From contig JAUSMR010000206.1 in assembly GCA_030645955.1 (NCBI GenBank), positions 1-43,886 on the forward strand: a stretch of DNA of 43,886 nt, written 5' to 3'. The position numbers were made by a program, and so were the translations under genes. Source of the stretch: Gallionella sp. Lineage in GTDB: Bacteria > Pseudomonadota > Gammaproteobacteria > Burkholderiales > Gallionellaceae. How positions within the stretch are numbered: the first letter of the stretch is position 1; each line of letters opens with the position of its first letter. The notes beneath the pieces were generated by a model. That model was not told the origin of the DNA. It did no database searches and saw only the letters and a program-made list of their open reading frames with translations. Below are positions 41,135 to 43,886 of this stretch, piece after piece.

Positions 41135-41788
41135 TTATTCAGCGCTGAACCAGATGTCGCCGTACCACGCCGAGGCCGCCGTGCCCGTATTGTCGGTGTC
41201 CGTCATGATCGCTACCGCATCTGCGTTGCCAGGTTCTGTGCCGAACAGGCGGCGGTAATCGGCGCGCACGTCGTGTCGCTCCTCTAGCCATTCTCCAACG
41301 CGCCCTGGACCTGACTGCACTGCAATCATGTGCGCGTTACTGGTGAAGGCATTAGGCCAGTGGCTGTCAACCGGCTGCCGGTTCGACCATACGTAGTTGA
41401 TGGCGCGTGTGCGCCAGAAGGCCAGCCCACCAGAAAATACCACATAAACGCGCGCCGGATAATCGTCACCGGCGCGGGTGCGTTCATCGGTACCAGCCAG
41501 CACATTGTCGATTTTCCATGACCAGTGGAGGACTGGTGTCTTGCCGAGGTCGACTTTTACTTTGTGGTAAAGCCCTGAGGCGGCGCTGCTGCTTTCGGCA
41601 TGCAGCGCAAGCCGTCCAGCCGATCTTTCCAGTACGTATCTGGTCTCACCGGCAAACGCCTTGGTCTGCCAGCCGCTCAGCTCACCTTGTGAAAAACGGG
41701 CGATATCAATGCGCTCGCCCACCGCCCATGTCAGTAAGGGCAGACAGCAGAGCATCAACCAATATAGGGCACCTCTAAAAATCCACAT
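41135..41788 (-). CDS. DUF3047 domain protein, start supplied by a MITE
   Basis: A 217-residue exported protein. After a hydrophobic N-terminus (ALYWLMLCCLPLLTWAVG), the DUF3047 core is seen: DIARFSQGELSGWQTKAFAGETRYVLE, TPVLHWSWKIDNVLAGTDERTRAGDDYPARVYVVFSG, RAINYVWSNRQP, and AVAIMTDTDNTGTAASAWYGDIWFS, a beta-rich periplasmic domain of unknown role. The current first codons (M-W-I-F-R-G-A) are encoded by the terminal repeat of an inserted MITE. An internal ATG at 41755 (MLCCLPLLTWA) may be nearer the native start. It lies downstream of the large lipoprotein gene, from which the MITE now separates it. Confidence 0.88.
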   Translation of the reverse strand: MWIFRGALYWLMLCCLPLLTWAVGERIDIARFSQGELSGWQTKAFAGETRYVLERSAGRLALHAESSSAASGLYHKVKVDLGKTPVLHWSWKIDNVLAGTDERTRAGDDYPARVYVVFSGGLAFWRTRAINYVWSNRQPVDSHWPNAFTSNAHMIAVQSGPGRVGEWLEERHDVRADYRRLFGTEPGNADAVAIMTDTDNTGTAASAWYGDIWFSAE

Positions 41789-41947
41789 TTCATCCCAACT
41801 GCTGCGTTGCGGAAAAAATTCCTTGCTTACATATCATACATATGCGGCGCGGCGGAAATTTTTTGCGAGCAGCCGCTATGCGGCTTGCCTGCTTACCCCA
41901 CTTCCGCGCCTTGCATTTGGGCGAACTCTGAATTTTTAGAGATGCCC
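41767..41947. mobile_element. MITE-like element with 19-bp terminal inverted repeats and TATA duplication
   Basis: The ends GGGCACCTCTAAAAATCCA and (complement of the right end) GGGCATCTCTAAAAATTCA match at 17 of 19 positions. The 181-bp unit is bordered by TATA on both sides (41763-41766 and 41948-41951), consistent with a target-site duplication. It has no transposase gene, so it would have been moved in trans by an unidentified IS. The interior has GC-rich palindromic stretches. Confidence 0.85.
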
Positions 41948-41960
41948 TATAGTGGCTTTT

Positions 41961-43460
41961 TCATGGTAGCCGCTCGAACAGCGACTCAATGAGAAAGGGA
42001 TCGTCGAAGTGGCGGCGGCCGACGAATGCGGTGGCATGGCGCCCCCACTGGCGCATGGCGCCCGGCGAGCGGATGCCCATAGGCCACAGGATGAAGCGCT
42101 CGCTGCGCTCTGTGCCGGCGATCAGCCCATATTCGCCGAACAGGCTGTGGTAACCACCATCGACGGGCAGGGAGCGCAGCGCGTCATACTCCTCCCATGC
42201 AATCGCTTGCGCCGCTGGTAGCGCTTCTGGTGGCGAGACTTCGTGGCCGCCCTGCGGGATGAAGTAGACCCGCTGGATGAAGTGGGTGTGGTGGGCGATG
42301 CGCAGCACCAGCGGATGTTGTCCGGGCGCTGGTTGCGGCAGCAGCGGTGGTTCAAAATAGCTGGTGGGGAGGTCGCTACGCAGGCGCAGATGCCGGCTCG
42401 GGAAAAACTCATGGTAGCAGCCGCAGTTATGGATGGCATCAAAGAGCCATGGCTCGCCGTCCGGGCCCAAGGTCACCCGCCAGTTGATGCCATCCAGGCG
42501 TCCGGCGTAGATGTCATTGCCCGAGCGTGCCGGAAACCAGACGATGTAATTGAGTTGCAGCAGTACCTGGTCGCCGAAGCGGGTATGCGAGATCTTGCGG
42601 TATAGCGTTGGGCGTGCCACGTCCATCATTGGCCCGTTATCCCAGCGCAGCATCCCGATACGGTCATTATCGTTCACCACGTCGACTTCCCATACCGGTG
42701 AGAATGTGTCGAACAGCCGGTCAAGGTCATCGGCCGTCGGCGAAGGGATGCCGAGCAGATCGCGTGAGCGGTTCAGGATTTCACTCACCTCTGCGGTTTT
42801 CATCGGTGTGCCGGACGATGTTCCAGGCTGCGGCGCCCAGCGCACCAGTTCTCCCGCGACCGGCAGCGCTGTCAACGGCGTGGCGAAGGTGTTGCGGGTC
42901 TCGGCATGCCAGGTCCTTATGTTGGCGGAGACGATAGGCGCAGTAAGTGGATAGAGGCCGGCCACCCGCCACCAGGTGACATAGTCATCCGGCACGCGTG
43001 TGGCAACACGCAGAGCGGCGCGCCGTTCCGGTTGCACAAGATCAGCGGCCAGCAGGCGCTCGCGGCAGCGGTTGAGTTCGTTACGCGGGGTATCGCCGGG
43101 ATGGCCCGCCACCGGTGCGGACAAGTTACGCAGTTCCAGCGCGCGCGCTTCGGCATCCAGCGCAGCCATGTGCCCGGCCCATGCTGACCATTGCTCTTGT
43201 TCGATCAGATCGTCGCGGAACGAGGCGAGCAGGCGCGTCGTGCGCAGGTAGGGGAAACCGCTAACCGGCAACGATCCATAGTCACGTACCCCTTCATGCT
43301 CGATGGCGGTATCGACCTCCCGGTATAACGTCCGGCAGGCAGCCAGGGCGTCTTCTGCCGGCGTCGCAGGGGGCTTCCCCACCGTGGCGCAGCCAGCCAG
43401 GAGTAGTACGAGCAGCAGGCGGACGGCGCCTTGTATGGGCAAGGTCTCGATTCTGTACAT
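41961..43460 (-). CDS. Large lipoprotein of unknown function
   Basis: A 499-residue protein. Lipobox VLLLAGC in the signal (MYRIETLPIQGAVRLLLVLLLAGCATVG) gives a membrane-anchored mature protein beginning near Cys24. The body has long helical N-terminal segments and a later beta-rich part with motifs WEVDVVNDNDRIGMLRWDN, LQLNYIVWFPARSGNDIYAGRLDGINWRVTLGPDGEPWLFDAIHNCGCYHEFFP and VPAA-rich linkers. I do not recognise the family. The ATG at 43460 is preferred over an upstream in-frame one at 43520 because it has GGGAGA 8 nt before it and gives a clean lipoprotein signal. It probably formed an operon with the DUF3047 gene. Confidence 0.82.
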   Translation of the reverse strand: MYRIETLPIQGAVRLLLVLLLAGCATVGKPPATPAEDALAACRTLYREVDTAIEHEGVRDYGSLPVSGFPYLRTTRLLASFRDDLIEQEQWSAWAGHMAALDAEARALELRNLSAPVAGHPGDTPRNELNRCRERLLAADLVQPERRAALRVATRVPDDYVTWWRVAGLYPLTAPIVSANIRTWHAETRNTFATPLTALPVAGELVRWAPQPGTSSGTPMKTAEVSEILNRSRDLLGIPSPTADDLDRLFDTFSPVWEVDVVNDNDRIGMLRWDNGPMMDVARPTLYRKISHTRFGDQVLLQLNYIVWFPARSGNDIYAGRLDGINWRVTLGPDGEPWLFDAIHNCGCYHEFFPSRHLRLRSDLPTSYFEPPLLPQPAPGQHPLVLRIAHHTHFIQRVYFIPQGGHEVSPPEALPAAQAIAWEEYDALRSLPVDGGYHSLFGEYGLIAGTERSERFILWPMGIRSPGAMRQWGRHATAFVGRRHFDDPFLIESLFERLP

Positions 43461-43762
43461 CAGATCACTCTCCCGGAACATTACTCTTAAAAAGTGAAAG
43501 TTTACGGATTCCACCGGCAATCAATGCAATGCGCTCCAGACTTCATTTGCACGCGCATCGCGTCGCAACCATTTCTATAATACCTGTAGCGAATTGGATC
43601 ATTCTTGTAGTAGCCCTGATTGGACTTCACCCGCTTTCAAAGACATTGCTCACATTAAGGGAGGCAGTTCATGCCCCTTTGACTCAGGACAGCCACAAAC
43701 AGAACGACATCAAGCTTCTCTATAATCGTCATCGTAAATCACTAAGGAAACGCAGATTAAAT

Positions 43763-43880
43763 CGTCATTGCGAGGAGCGTAGCGACGTGGCAATCCAGAA
43801 GTTCGTTTGATATCAAACAACTGGATTGCCACGCTTCCTGCCGCGCTTCGCTCGCAGCTAAAGGCTTTTTTGCAATGACG
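43763..43880. repeat. CGTCATTGCGAG-type inverted repeat, well-preserved copy
   Basis: CGTCATTGCGAGGAGCGTAG (43763) and GGCAATCCAG pair with CTGGATTGCCACGC and TTGCAATGACG (ending 43880); the centre is a small palindrome TTTGATATCAAA. It is the same family as 2582-2687. The preceding 43521-43762 has no gene. Confidence 0.85.
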
Positions 43881-43886
43881 GATTGA

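Noticed and set aside
1..43886. A CRISPR array or prophage
   Set aside because: No regularly spaced repeat-spacer series, and no phage structural, integrase or cas-like genes. The repeats seen are palindromic elements.

Overview
The window reads as one contiguous chromosomal segment of a betaproteobacterium, most likely a Gallionellaceae-type (Sideroxydans-like) lithoautotroph. This is inferred from gene content, not from a database match. It combines a decaheme cytochrome/outer-membrane porin pair of the MtoAB/PioAB/MtrAB type used for extracellular electron transfer (usually Fe(II) oxidation), a complete cytochrome c maturation operon (ccmABCDEFGHI), and the AprBA plus Sat enzymes used in reverse by sulfur oxidisers. 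The order gloB / methyltransferase / rnhA / dnaQ is a conserved proteobacterial block.

Layout. Positions 1-5100: the 3' end of a protoporphyrinogen oxidase-like gene, prfB (RF2) with its programmed +1 frameshift, a MazG-type pyrophosphohydrolase, a small unknown acidic protein, a YfcH-type epimerase, and then an AT-richer two-gene cassette of a two-TM membrane protein and a trypsin-like protease. Positions 5100-8700: tRNA-Ser(GGA), gloB, and the divergent methyltransferase-rnhA-dnaQ set. Positions 8800-15000: a membrane sulfatase-fold protein, a YhiN-type flavoprotein, and a lemA / TPM / TPM group interrupted by a DUF4258 plus YgiT-type zinc-finger (toxin-antitoxin-like) pair.

Positions 15100-22700 are the most interesting part: a membrane three-PAS histidine kinase, an OmpR-family regulator overlapping it by 4 nt, a 330-bp control region with three 6-mers repeated at exactly 10-bp spacing, then the decaheme cytochrome, its porin, a terminator, and a small NrfJ-like periplasmic protein. 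This looks like an electron-conduit locus with its own dedicated sensor. Positions 23100-30200 hold the Ccm System I operon, which would load the ten hemes of the cytochrome next door. Positions 30500-37100 (minus strand) carry a periplasmic rhodanese, a Tll0287-like monoheme protein, a YkgJ Fe-S protein, aprA, aprB and sat. Positions 37200-43500 (minus strand) carry an alpha/beta hydrolase with an unusual repetitive C-terminal domain, a DUF481 barrel, an IS30 relic, a VOC protein, a YdeI-like protein, a DUF3047 protein and a large lipoprotein.

The segment is unusually rich in short palindromic and MITE-like repeats. Several have altered genes: one may have been inserted in frame in the methyltransferase, one in the flavoprotein, one supplies the stop codon of gloB, and a 181-bp MITE supplies the present start codon of the DUF3047 gene.
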